This document shows, piece after piece, positions 10,507 through 21,867 of a DNA stretch of 64,000 nucleotides. A program made the position numbers and the translations under genes. Each line of letters starts with the position of its first letter. The stretch's first letter is position 1. The notes under the pieces were generated by a model that worked only from the letters and a program-made list of their open reading frames with translations, was not told where the DNA came from and ran no database searches. The stretch is from Zea mays. Its lineage: Eukaryota > Streptophyta > Magnoliopsida > Poales > Poaceae. The stretch covers positions 110,269,982 to 110,333,981 of the forward strand of contig NC_050097.1 of NCBI RefSeq assembly GCF_902167145.1. The letters are read 5' to 3'.

Positions 10507-12875
10507 CTGCATAATAAATAACCAAATATATACAAATTCAAACTTCAAAGTGCATCACTAGAATTATATATATAAAGTATAATTCTTTGATTACCATATC
10601 CAACATCCCTAGAGGACAAAGAAAACAATATGTAGAGAAAAAACATTTGAAGTATGTGGATAAGAAATTAAGATGAAGAAATTGACTCTGGTGGAGTTAG
10701 TAACACTTAATTGTTCTCTCCCTACCCCTTCTTTTGCCAGTAATATACATTGCCAGTGCTAGGACAGTATACATAGAATATACACACAACCATGTATCAC
10801 TAACATAGGTTAGACATAGTCAAATAACTGGAGGAGACCTTTCACTAACCTTAAATGCAGCAACATTCTTAGAGCAACAAGTTGATGACAGAGTACACAT
10901 ACAATCAGATTATCCCATTCTAGTAGTACATTGTTAGTGGTGCCAATAAGTGAATCACCTATGGAGGAGATGAAGAATCAATCACCTATAGAAGAGGAGC
11001 CATGGTGCACAGCAGCGACAGAAGAGGGTTGAGCGGCCCTGAAAGTGTAGGCGTTGCCGGCGTGTTGCTAGTGATTGGCCCCCTAGGGCGTCGTATTAAC
11101 TGGTAGTGACAGCGTAGCCTTGGAGGTCTTGGCCCGGTGCGATTTCCCTGGTTAGTTGTGTTCAGTTTTTTCAAACTTTATCATATTGTTTTGCACCTAC
11201 AAATCATCAAAATGCAGCATATGACAAACATATGTTTGTTCAGCATAAGAGCTAACTGGGACACACTATGAAGTATGAGCAAATGTATGGAAAAGCAAAA
11301 CCATAACAAAATACACATCTGGTTCCAACTTGCGTAATGAAATCCTCGACCCTGAGTACATACCAAAAAATCATGAAACTAATATTGTGTTGCCTGATTT
11401 CTATTTGTAAGAAGTTCGCCTAAACCTAGGTTTTATTAACAATCAATGTTCAAACTGATACCTTTCCAAATGTTGTTATTTAAGCTCCTTAGTCCTTACT
11501 AAGAAATATATGTTGCTTATGTAATTCCACATTAGAAAACTCAAATGAACTTTTGAACAAGCAATTATTTTTAATTACAAGAGCCGAAATAGTTGTAATT
11601 TGTAAACTCATGGGCCATGTAAAGAGATAAATATTGGTATATTACCTAATCTAATAAAATTCGACAGACCAAAGTCAATCATGTTGGTGATACATAAGAG
11701 TTTAGTTACATTACTAGAAGAGTGACTTGAAGATGTATTCCAAAGGAATGTCTGTGCGAGGCAAAAAATCATCCTAGTTCATCAGATAGGGATATCAGAC
11801 AGATTCAACAACATATTCTAGCTGGATTATTGATCCAAGTAATTATAGCCAAAATTGCCAATGACATTGTATGGCCTCTGCTCCACAAGAGAGGAGTTCA
11901 TCATATAAGTTTGATATAAGCATCATTGGTTGCGAAGAAGTGCATAAAAAATTAGGGGCGGAGACAGTATAGGACAAGGTTGTACACATATACACCCGAT
12001 AGTTTTTGCAAACAAACAAAAGTAAGCACAATACATGAATATAGTTATATTTAATCAGATATGCCCACATACCATCCTGTAGTCGAGATGAACTTTTATA
12101 TTTGACAAAACAAGAGCCTAAGGGAAATAATCAAGCAAATTAGAGAACTGGAAAATTTTGGTGCAAATACCAACATAGCTTCAATGGGGAAAATGTGAGA
12201 GTGGTCAACCTTTTTGCTTGTTTCTTCATATATTCATCCATAGAAGGTATGGAGATCCTAGAACACACTTCTACGCAAGCACCTAATACTGAACGACACT
12301 AACAAGCATTTCAACAGGAAATAAGTCAATTTCGATGACAAAATGCAGACTTACATCAAATGCTTGTTGGGCCTCTCTTTCTATCCATATAATAGCATGA
12401 TCAGATGTTGTGTTGCAAGAGAATACAAAACGTTCAAATCTTCCATCCACTGGAATCGTATCTGCTACGGTCTCCATCCACATAAATAAATGCATGAAAG
12501 AACATCTACATAATGGGCAAGATCTACTACGGTCTCTCCATCTCTATTTTCTTTTGGGAGACCAGTGACCAAATTGCATATGAGCACATGGGGGTCATTA
12601 GAAAACCAATATCATGCAAAGAAATTTTCTTTCCGAGATTCAATTTGTCTTCAAATGTTTTTAACAAAATTAGGGTTAATTAGCAGAGAGCTACAAGTAA
12701 CCGCAACAGAGCTCCATCAAGTTTTTTCCCTAAAAATTTCCTACTAAAGAGAAAGAAGAAACAGAGAAGAGGCGAAGGAGGCATACCCACCGGTGCTGGC
12801 GCCAGTAAAAAATATTTCTACTGTTCAAACAATTTGAAATATAACAGGAAGAGTAATAAATGAAATAAAACGAAC
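10507..12875. other. Helitron interior between captured exons
   Basis: Intron-like AT-rich sequence. A minus-strand block at 12360-12490 (METVADTIPVDGRFERFVF...EREAQQAFD followed by a GT) could be another captured exon; I do not recognise it. The minus-strand ORFs at 11843-12070 and 10986-11174 have no known motif. Confidence 0.4.
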
Positions 12876-13490
12876 CTTCAAATGATTTGTTCTCAGAAAT
12901 TGCTGAGTGATATCAGGACCCAAAGCAAACCAATGCCTTGTTCTTTATTCGGAGAAAGACCCATCTGCAGGGAAGGGTCAGACCACAACACATCCCTAGG
13001 GATCAGATTTGAGCCTTCCCAAGGAGGGGCAACAACAGTTCTCCTTGCTTTCAATAACTCATCCAATGATCCAATTTTTATGGAAGTCAGATCAACAGTA
13101 AAATTTGCCTTGTATTTTCCACTTTTTGAATTATTTGATGGCACTACAATTGTTCCACGGAACTACAGAAGACACCTCCACGTGCAGTTTACACACATCC
13201 TACAATTATTGCCGCTAGAGCAAGATCCTCAAAACACCTTTAAAACTTTCGATAAAGTTGAGGGTCCTTATCTTTGTATTAGTCATTACCTCCTTCTCGA
13301 AACCATATTAAGGCACTGTTCGTTTATATCGGATTGAGACCTAGAACTCTTCCAGCTAATCAATGTTAGTACAGATAAATATGTCAATCCAGCTGAAATG
13401 ATTCCAAAGGAACCATTCCAGAGTAAGCGAACGGGGCCTAAAGGATTCGTGGTTTCCCCAGAGACGGAACACACAATTTGGGAGTAGCAC
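12876..13490 (-). pseudogene. Protein phosphatase 7 exon fragment, MITE-disrupted
   Basis: Captured large exon of plant Ser/Thr protein phosphatase 7 (PP7), a PPP-family metallophosphatase. On the minus strand, after a TTTCAG acceptor (13491-13496), it encodes VLLPNCVFRL and the metal-site motif GNHES. A 127-bp MITE (13312-13438) then interrupts it. Beyond the MITE the frame gives GFEKE, a frameshift, YKDKDPQLYRKF, CFEDLALAAIIVG, then LDELLKARRTV, PPWEGSNLIP, DVLWSDPSLQMGLSPNKEQG and IGLLW. The block ends in NHLK at a GT donor (12874-12875). Two stops and frame breaks show decay. The DVLWSDP motif is typical of PPP phosphatases, and PPWEGSNLIP points to PP7. Confidence 0.85.
13312..13438. mobile_element. 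Tourist-like MITE inside the PP7 fragment
   Basis: 127 bp with imperfect terminal inverted repeats (GGCACTGTTCG... and ...CGAACGGGGCC). It is flanked by TAA at 13309-13311 and 13439-13441, as expected for the PIF/Harbinger (Tourist) superfamily. Confidence 0.8.
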
Positions 13491-16400
13491 CTGAAAGAAA
13501 GTAAGAACACCATTAATTAGCAACCATTTATGTTTGACACTGTTTGATGGTTGAATTAAAATTTCTATAGAATTTTTAGAATGTCAAAGGAGGATTCACA
13601 TCTTGTGCGAGTTAACAATCAAATGTCTAAATATATATCACACATGGAACTAAATAGCGATTGTAGCGGCCTCCTACAGCTACAGCTACGACGTATGAAT
13701 ACAGTATGAAACAAACGAATAATTCTAATTTACTTAACATACGTATGGTTTAAATGGCACCATATTTTTTCACAATTTAAGTATGTACGACATTATCATT
13801 TTATTTTACTTTTAGTTTTCCAAAATAAAAACCATATGTGCAATTGGGATTAAATTATTGAGCTTAAAAGTATTAATAAACACGCATTAGATAATCGAGT
13901 CTTATTAGAAATAGTACTGATTCATTCGTATTCAATAATATCAAACAAATTAATATGGATGAATACATAACCATCAAAGTATTATAGACATTAACTAATC
14001 AGTAACAGAAACAATTTCAAAGAATAATACAAAACACATTGATCTTCATTGTTCAAACTGCCAGTAAGCATTTGTCGAACACAACAATACATTTTTATAT
14101 TCGTTTGTAATGGTTGTTTGTTCGTAAATACTGACAAGAAAGGGGAAAATGAAGACTTTACAGTTTTCCTTGTATTAGAAAAAGAAACATGAGTTCACCA
14201 TATAATCATTGTGAGTTTCCATATTCACTCGTTATTGATAGAGCACAGGTACTCCAATAGTTTTGTTGGTACTGAATCCATGGATTGCGTCAAACTGAAA
14301 ACAACAGGGAAGAACAATACTATGTTAATCACTTAATATTGGTAGACAGTAGCAGTTGTAAGTATTTGCGCTCACAAAAAGGAAGGGGAAGCATGTACTA
14401 CCTCCGTTCTCGAATATTTGTCGCTCGGTAGTTCATTTTAACTAAACAACGACAAATAAAAAAATGGAGGGAGTACTAATTTAAGTCTGTACCCACTAAT
14501 TTTCATGTACTACTTCATATTTACATTCTTGTTGTTAACTAAGCCTTCTTTGTTTCCTCATATTGCAACAATTTTGCAACTACCAACTACGACATTGCTT
14601 GAACACAAAATATGCTAGATAGTAGAGGAATTTATTCACTATTGTAGATGAACCTGAGCATCATTGCGCCAATAGTCTTGTTTTTTCCCCTGAGTATCAT
14701 TGCGCCAAGCTTCGCCCTCGTCTCAGCCGCATCTGCCACCTTCTCCCATTCAATCTTGTCGTCACTGTTGTAGATGAACCTGGTGTGCTTCCCCTCGAGC
14801 TACAGCAACCCGATATTCTCCTCCTCTTCATACAACATGAGTTTTTTGGAACGATACTATCCCCATCTTTTGGCTTCAGACAATTAGTATCCCGAACCAA
14901 GCAATTGGAATCCTGGTATTATAATGCCAGCAGGTTTGGATTTTTGCTCTCCTCGTCACTTTTAGCAGTTTAAGAGCGTCATCGGCTCTGTAACAACGGC
15001 AGAGCCCCTCTATCCTCACTTACCTCGTTCTTCAAAATGGGTCGCCGACACGCATTCCACTCTTCTTCCTTCGTCATCGTAGGCTGACGGCTCTTGGTTC
15101 ATGCACTCGTCAGCGGCAATGGATCCGCTGCTGCTCATCCCCCTCGACGAGATCATAGGAGATTGTCTCTATGCCTTCTACATCATAGGAGCTTGTCGTT
15201 ATTCCTTTATCTTCAGAGCTGCTTGTCCCCATTACTTCTTCTAAACTTGTGCCAGCAGTGGAATGTTCAGTAGAAGTTGGTTGTGCAAATTCCCCACCGA
15301 GTAGAGTTAGAAGAGATGTGGAAAAGCTAACTCCAAAGAAGAAGATCTAGGGATGCTTGTCCCCATTAGTTCTTCTGTAATATGCTGTAGTGAATTAGGA
15401 AAATTGAAACCTTTGTTGTATTTGTGTCCTGAAAACTGAATGAGGACAGTTGTGTTCATGTGTATTTAGTTGGGTATTTGTGTCCTGAAAGCTAAATGTT
15501 CAGTAGAAGTTGGCTGTGCAAATTCGGATGGGTTGTATTTATTTGTCCATGTTGTTAACTGAATGTTCAGTAGAAATTGGGTATGCACCTATTTCTGTTG
15601 ATTGTCGACTATCCAAATGTAGCTCATGATAGGTTGCTTTGTTCCCGGTATCTAACTTTTTCATTCAGTTGATGGGAGCAGTCCACACATGCACACAATC
15701 TGAATTTAGGGCCTCGAAATGACAATAAAAATGAATGCAGTTCAATCTGAATTTAGGTGCATCCACCACATCATTCACCATAATGGTACAAACACAAACT
15801 AAACAAAGGACACTAGCTAGTTCAAATTATAGAAGATATAATCATTCAACAACAAAGGCCATTGGCCAGTTCAAATTACAGAAGACACAACTAAATTTTT
15901 CGAGGCAATTGGCAGCTTCGGCGGCGGCAATTGCAGACTTGACAGCTTTGCGGGCAGTGACGCTAGCACGCCTAGCTGCCTCAAGACAATCAACAACGGC
16001 TAATTGAGCTTTGTCGGACTCCATGAAAGCGGGCAATAAGCCATAGACTGCTCGAAGCCACAGGAGGCGAGGGTGAGGCGGGTAATAGGAGGACAATGAA
16101 CGAGGGTGTCGGAGCCCGATCTGTTTGGAAGAACGGAGACCGGAAGAGCAAGTTCATCCACACGAGAAATGGCTTAGACAGTTAACGGTTGATTGTTGTA
16201 TACGATGGTAAAACGTGGAACAATAACAAAAGTCTAAAAGAGACAGTGTTATAATACCTGGATTCCAATTGCTTCCTTCGGGGTACTAATTTTTCGAAGC
16301 CAAGATATGGGGATACTCTCGTTCCAAAAAAACTCATCCAACATGGTCATCCTGCCGATCTAATCTCATCCTGCCCGGACCTTTTCGGTACCTTCAAAAT

Positions 16401-17452
16401 ACCTTGTTTCTCCTTTCCTCCATCGGCACGGTACCTGGAGATGGTGGTGCCATCGTGAAGTAGTAGGAGGGAGGGTGCATCATCGAACTGGGCAGGGGAA
16501 GGGTGCCAATGGCTGATGTCGACGAGCCACCACCGCACCCCACTCTCATCTGTCATCCCCACGACCCCACCCCAAGACTGAGAGTGGAAGCATCGCCCTC
16601 CACCTCGGCCTCCACCTTCGTCGCCACCATGACCTTGGTTTAGACCCGGATTGAGGCCTCCGTCGTCGCCGCAGCAGCCTGGACGTGGATCTTGTCCTCG
16701 ATCATCGCCGCCACAGCCTGGACGCAGATCTGGAGCGGCTTGGAGCCCATTCGCACGAAGTTGGAGCTATGGTGTCGACCTCCAAGCACGCTTCCCCAAA
16801 CTTTCCTCTTTCGGATGACGCCCTCTCATTCACCTCCACGATCTCCAAGCGTGCATGCTAGAGAGAAAGGAGGACTAGATCTAGCGGAGTGGAGGTCGTG
16901 GAGAGGTAGCGTGCGGGCGTGGACCGAAGATGGTGCAGAGGTTGCGAGGAGGAAGGCACCGCCACGTCTCGGGAGACTGAAGCGAGGGAGTGCTTGAAGG
17001 GAGAGGTGGAGGGAGGCCCGCTGGACAGGGATAGCGACAGAGGGAGACTCGAACGTCAGGCTGGGCCGGGGCTAGAGGCGTGCGACCTGCTAGGCATGTG
17101 ACGTGGGCCGCGCCAAATAAGTTGCTGGCTGCTGTCGTCATCACGACTTGCAAAATATAGTACCATACTGACCAGCCAACAATCGCGGTACCAGCTTATA
17201 AGCTGTGTTGCTTTAGAAGAAGCAATCGTGGTCAAATTCTCTTGCCAGTCTCTACACCTCGATTTTTTGCGATGGGAATGGGAGCCTCGGTGTCGAGGAG
17301 AGGCTGTCACGTGGGCCCACATGTACAGGGAGAATGGCAGAATAGCGGGGGGATCGCGGATGGGAATGGCAGAACAGATGGGAATAACAGAACTGGGATG
17401 GTGGCAGAACAAGGAATGACAGACTACTTTTAGAGCCTTAATAAGTAGTAGA
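13491..17452. other. Helitron 5' part, gene-like but unidentified
   Basis: Contains an inverted repeat pair (14837-14931 and 16240-16345). A minus-strand open block at 14690-14800 reads LEGKHTRFIYNSDD and EWEKVADAAETRAKLG. An Ala-rich minus-strand block lies at 15880-16096. GC-rich sequence at 16400-17150 has no recognised domain. These may be further captured exons. Confidence 0.4.
14837..16345. repeat. Inverted repeat pair within the Helitron
   Basis: Minus-strand 14931-14837 and plus-strand 16240-16345 share TATAATACC, GGATTCCAATTGCTT, GATACTAATT, GAAGCCAA and CGTTCCAAAAAACTCAT with scattered mismatches. That is two diverged copies of about 95 bp in opposite orientation, 1.3 kb apart. Confidence 0.7.
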
Positions 17453-17454
17453 GA

Positions 17455-17565
17455 TTGTTAGGTAATCTGTTAAGTTACTAGTTGTGGAATAGATACCTAA
17501 ATTACTTATTGTTGTTCATAATTTATTTTTGGAATTTAATATAGAAAATATCTAATTACTCAACA
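17455..17565 (+). mobile_element. 3' LTR of copia element, second part
   Basis: The remaining 111 bp of the LTR broken by the Helitron, ending TACTCAACA at 17565. This mirrors the TGTTG start at 6381. Host sequence resumes with AGCCC. Confidence 0.65.
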
Positions 17566-17903
17566 AGCCCGACCTCCACGCGTCTCCGCCTCTTCGACGA
17601 GCTCACTCGAAGCCTCTTCCATGGCTGATGCTTGCGTGGCCACCTCGGCGTTGACCAGTTCTTGAGGGGTTTGACGTAGCGGCGAAGCTCAAGATAATCA
17701 CGGAGGTCAGGGTGTTGACGAAGGCGCCCACTGTGCTGAGAGGCTAGACTTCTCAAGGAGGAGGAAGATAGTATCTTCGAGAAGATGCGAGCGGTCGACG
17801 CAAAGGTTGTTCTCGAGGAAGGCAACGAGAGTTGACCCGCGTGCAAACTGTTGATGTGCCATCTAACGGTGGGCCGGCGGCCGTGGAGCTTTGCCCCCGC
17901 TAA
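17566..17903 (-). other. Possible degenerate coding remnant upstream of RPB9
   Basis: The minus strand has codon-like GC content with blocks such as LVAFLENNLCVDRSHLLED and ELVNAEVATQASAMEEASSE in two frames. I do not recognise the protein. It may be a decayed neighbouring gene or another transposon remnant. Confidence 0.3.
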
Positions 17904-18022
17904 GGGCTGATTTGGTAACAAGGGATCACGGGAGGATTGAAGGGAATTGAAGGAGAAATTATTTCATTTCCCCCTTAATCCCCTCCAATCCCTCCGTGAT
18001 CCCCTTATCACCAAATCAACCC
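17904..18022. mobile_element. Tourist-like MITE
   Basis: 119 bp with near-perfect terminal inverted repeats: GGGCTGATTTGGTAACAAGG at the left and its complement-like CACCAAATCAACCC at the right. Flanked by TAA at 17901-17903 and 18023-18025. Confidence 0.88.
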
Positions 18023-18025
18023 TAA

Positions 18026-18151
18026 TAGGAATGAGATATCTGGCTCCCGTTGGAACCAGGACATACGGCTGATATTAAAGCGCAAGACTTGGCCGCATGA
18101 GCATCAAGTTGTGCATATACAAGGTGGGTGGCCCATCTAAAAGCTTATTAA
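18026..18151 (+). promoter_or_regulatory. Displaced distal copy of the RPB9 promoter repeat
   Basis: GGGTGGCCCATCTAAAAGC at about 18125-18144 matches GGGTGACACATCTAAAAGC at about 28693-28711. The sequence after the PIF element (28622 on) continues this copy. It contains GGCCCA, a site II (TGGGCC) motif common in promoters of plant housekeeping genes. The PIF element at 18152-28618 separates it from the gene. Confidence 0.6.
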
Positions 18152-18493
18152 AGTCCTGTTTGTTTTAAATTATAATTTAGTCAGATTATATAATCTAACA
18201 TAAATAATCCGAAGAGTAAACAAACATCTAGATTATATGTCCAGATTAGATAATCAAATACTCAGATTATTATAATCATATAATCTTCTCAAGAGTAGCT
18301 TATTTAAAATTATTTTTGATAAAATACACACTGCCCATGCTTATGTGAATTGAAATTACGTTAATCTGCCACCCTCTTTTTCACCCATCGGTATCTCAAA
18401 GTCCCGCTGGCTGGGAGTCCACACTGCCGCCGCTGCTTGGAGTCCACACCGCCACCCCGTCGTTGCATTGTACCGCCGCTCCCCAGCCCCATC

Positions 18494-20040
18494 TATAGAT
18501 ATCCAAATGGGTGGGCTGTACCAGTTAGGCCCGGCACGGATTAGGACCGTGCCGACCCGGCCCGGATTGGAACCGTGCCGGTCCGCTTCGAATTAGCTAG
18601 CGGGTCGTGTCGTATCGGCCCATGAGCCCCGAGCGAGGCCAGGCACGGCACGCTAGGTTAATAATCGTGACAGGTCGGCCCACGGCCTAACGGGCCTATA
18701 ACAGTATATGATGCTTAAATGATAAAAATATCCTAAAATATGTATATTTTAGGGTTTAAACCATATTTATTAGCTCTAAATATTTATTTACACCCATATA
18801 ACTAACAAAAATACATGTTTCTTAGGGATGAAAACGGTCGGAAACGGTCGGTAAACACTAAAACCATTACCGTTTTCATATTTTTTATCGGAAACAAAAT
18901 CGAAAACGGTAACTCCGGAAACGGAAATGATATCGGTATTTCGGAAACGAAAGTTCGGTGCGGAAAATACACCGGTAACGGTCGAAATCTAAAATACGAT
19001 CGGTAAACATATCAAACTTCACAATAAAACAAAATTGACAAAAGATCACAAATACCACAAGTTCACAATTCATGATATAACAAGTTCATAAGGATCACAA
19101 ATTTATAATATAAAAAGTTTACAAAGATCATAAGTTCACAATATAACAAGTTCACAGTATAACAAGTTCATAAAGATCACAAGTTCACAGACTCAAATTT
19201 TACAATATCCACTCGATTTAGTTGACATGACATGCTTACTCATGAAACATTTTTTCCTCACATAAAGGGTTTTTTCACAGCCTCACAGGAAAACCCTAAA
19301 ATCTAGTGTGTGGAAAAGACAGACTGTCGGCTCTCTATCATTATATATTACTAATACATAACATGTGCATAGAAAATGGTGGATTCGTTCGAGAGACCAA
19401 ATCGTTAATCTCAACTGCCTTCCAATACCATCTAACCCCAAAAAAATCTTAAAGCGTCCAAAAAAATACAAAAATAAGTAATCCTTATCCAGAGATGTAC
19501 AGGCGATGCGAAAAAAATCACATGCTGGAAAATTCCGAAAAAAATTCCGAAAAAATTCCGAGACACAATTCCGGAAATTTTCGAGACACAAATCCGGTAA
19601 TTTCCGACAAAAACCGGTAACCGATGAAAACGGTCGGTAAAACATCACGCCGATTCCGATACCGATTCCGACAGAAAATTCCGAAAACCGATTCCGTTTT
19701 CGAAAAATACCGTTACCGGTGAATCCGATCGAAAAATTTCGAAATCGGTTTCCGGAATTCCGAAAAATTCCGAAACCGTTTTCATCCCTAATGTTTCTTA
19801 TGTTTTATAATATATATATTCAAGTATAATATATATATTTATATGAAAAATAGAAAAAAATAAAACTGGGTCGTGTCGGAGCTAGCCCGCCGTGCCACAC
19901 CTTTGGCCTAGGCACGGCCCGGTGATCAGGTCAGGCCGGCATGTGCCCGGTTTACAACGTGTCGTGCCGAGTTCGGGCGAGGCCAAACCCGTGCCGGATT
20001 TCAGGCCGGCCGGCAAACCAGGCCCGTTTGAACATGTATA
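18494..20040. mobile_element. hAT-type element with GGCACGG-rich ends
   Basis: Termini TATAGATATCCAAATGGG (left) and, reverse-complemented, TATACATGTTCAAACGGG (right). The 8-bp target duplication GCCCCATC is perfect (18486-18493 and 20041-20048). The subterminal regions are dense in CGGCACGG/CCGTGCC words, and the middle is AT-rich. No transposase; non-autonomous. A second hAT element (18823-19790) sits inside it. Confidence 0.88.
18823..19790. mobile_element. hAT-type element nested in the hAT at 18494-20040
   Basis: 968 bp with identical 16-bp terminal inverted repeats TAGGGATGAAAACGGT and a perfect 8-bp target duplication ATGTTTCT (18815-18822 and 19791-19798). Both ends are packed with short CGGAAACGG/CCGTTTTCG/AATTCCG words. 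ORFs running through these repeats (for example 18815-19006 and 19283-19648) are compositional. Confidence 0.92.
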
Positions 20041-20048
20041 GCCCCATC

Positions 20049-20855
20049 CTAGGTGCTCGCTCTCTAGCCCATGCCACTCCGCGCAACAGGTCATCCTCGT
20101 CCACGATCTCTTCGTCATTTCTTCCTCCTTGCTCTCGCAGTCTCGCGTCCGTTGCACGCTTCCTTTATCTAGTTTGGCACCATCCTTCAATTTCTCCTTA
20201 CATTTTCGATTGATTGGTGTGTATTAAAGGGGATTAACTTTGTCTCTTCAAGGGGATTAACATTGTACCATAGTCTTGTCCGTATTCGGATTTCAGATTC
20301 CAATCCCCTTCTTCTTAGGGTTCAAGTTCTTCGTCTGTGACATGCGTCGGAAAAAATGTCATTTCCCTTTCCATTTTTTAAACCAGTGGCCGCATATTGA
20401 ATGACATTAGGATTTAATTTTTCAAGGAGATTAACATTGTATTTTTGATAATTCGTACCCTCGTCCATTTTGGGAATTCATAATCTAATCCCCTCCTCCT
20501 GCGTGGACAAATGCAGCATTAGTGCTTTCTAATTCCTTCGAACTATTGCTGAAGATCTATGTTTGTGTGTGATTTCTTAATCCAGCCTGAACTAATTCAT
20601 GTTTCTGAAAACTTGAAAAGATAAAAATTCACTTTGCTTTCTTTTGTTGAGACCTTAGTTATTCATCTTTACACCTGAAAATAGAATAAAATTTCCTAAA
20701 CTTCAACACTTTCCAAAGCCGTGCATCTTAATTAAAAATCAACATATCCTTTGTTATATGGTTGTTTTACCATTTGACAGTGCCATATATAGGTAACTCA
20801 CTAACTTATTTTTGGGATCACAGTGATGTACGAAAAATGTTAGACCAGAGCATAA
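20049..20855 (+). other. Left interior of the PIF/Harbinger element
   Basis: Sequence of the PIF element between the hAT insertion and the smaller PIF-type element. CT-rich near 20100-20180, as in a transcribed leader. No domain recognised. Confidence 0.4.
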
Positions 20856-21864
20856 GGCTGTCTCCAGCAACGTCCCCTAAATTTCATCCTCTAAAAGAAT
20901 ATTCTCTGTCCTTTACAGCACACTCTAAAAGATTACATCCTCTATATATTCTTCTTCTCCAGCAACATCCTCTAAATTTGGTCCTCTATATATACAGTGT
21001 TACCAGATTTCACAATATACAATTCTTTTTACCGGTGGATCCTAAAAATCGTCTGTGACTACTAAAAATTCCTGCTACTGTTCGGTCAGAAATTAGAACA
21101 TTATTGTCAAGGAACACAATACTTTTAACAGGAAACATCCACCGTAGATTTAAAAAACTGTGCATGAAACACAAAATTAGGGGAAAATCAGTTGTTTCTG
21201 TTTTGGTTAGTTTCCTGTGACTTATCACCAATGACAAAATAATCATCAATTTATTAATGGGAAGTTCCTTAGAAGCTAGCAACCATTCAAAGGGGAAGGA
21301 GGACGATTGGCTAGGATCCAGAGCATTCGGAGTTCTTGAGAAGCTAGCAACCATTCAAAGGGGAAGGAGGATGATTGGCTAGGATCCAGGGCATTCGGAG
21401 TTCCTGAGAAGCTAGCAACCATTCAAAGGGGAAGTGAGAGGCTAGCAACCATTCAAAGGGGAAGAGGACGATTGGCTAAGATCTACCGAATTGAAGGAGG
21501 ATGATGCCACCGTCGGGTGGTTGCTGCTTGGAAACCAACGGATGCGAGCCGTCCTCACCTAGATCAGGGCGACTCCGGCAGCCTGGTCCTAGCTTCGCGT
21601 CCGACATCCTTGCCGCGAGCGCGCCGACGACATGGTGGAGATGGTTCCAGGGAACAGAGACGGAGAGGAAATGTCGGCGTCGGCGCGGGATTCACTGCCA
21701 GCCGGTGTATAGCGGGCGTCTGGAGTCCGCCACAATTAGCGGATGGACCACGAACGGTAAAATTTAGAGCATCGTTTACCGAACACTGCTGGAGGCGTTG
21801 CGAATGTCTGTATCCTCTAAATTTACCGGACAGGACCATATACAGACCCTTGTTGGAGACAGCC
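20856..21864. mobile_element. Non-autonomous PIF-type element
   Basis: 1009 bp. Terminal inverted repeats GGCTGTCTCCAGCAACG and, from the right, GGCTGTCTCCAACAAGG. TAA flanks both sides (20853-20855, 21865-21867). Subterminal CCTCTAAATTT words recur at both ends. The interior has a 68-bp tandem repeat (21271-21480) and a GC-rich block with no known domain. Confidence 0.87.
21271..21480. repeat. 68-bp tandem repeat
   Basis: Units starting AGAAGCTAGCAACCATTC at 21271, 21339 and 21407 (period 68), then a truncated copy near 21436. Units also share GGGGAAGGAGGA and GATTGGCTAGGATCC. Confidence 0.9.
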
Positions 21865-21867
21865 TAA

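Larger units (their letters stand above)
6942..17454 (-). mobile_element. Helitron carrying several host gene fragments
   Basis: On the minus strand the element starts TCTCTACTACTTATTAAGG at 17454, a grass Helitron 5' end. It ends at 6942 with a CCCGT...ACGGG hairpin about 7 nt before a terminal CTAG. The flanking bases are A and T, the A|T target rule for Helitrons. Removing it rejoins a copia LTR. Inside, in the Helitron's own orientation, are degenerate intron-containing exons of protein phosphatase 7 (12876-13490), ketol-acid reductoisomerase (10386-10506), an unidentified gene (9829-10170) and NADP-malic enzyme (8520-8763). No Rep/helicase coding sequence is seen, so it is non-autonomous. 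A 390-bp inverted repeat sits at its 3' end. Confidence 0.75.
4729..17565 (+). mobile_element. 5'-truncated copia element, 3' LTR split by Helitron
   Basis: Contains the 3' part of a copia polyprotein (4736-5783), a non-coding spacer, a polypurine tract (6370-6380), and a 3' LTR made of 6381-6941 plus 17455-17565. The two LTR pieces are separated by the Helitron at 6942-17454. Taken together they run TGTTGG...CAACA over 672 bp, the expected form of an LTR. The 5' LTR, gag, protease and integrase are absent. Confidence 0.72.

Noticed and set aside
18815..19006. 63-aa ORF, Asn/Gly/Lys-rich
   Set aside because: It translates the CGGAAACGG repeat words of a hAT end.
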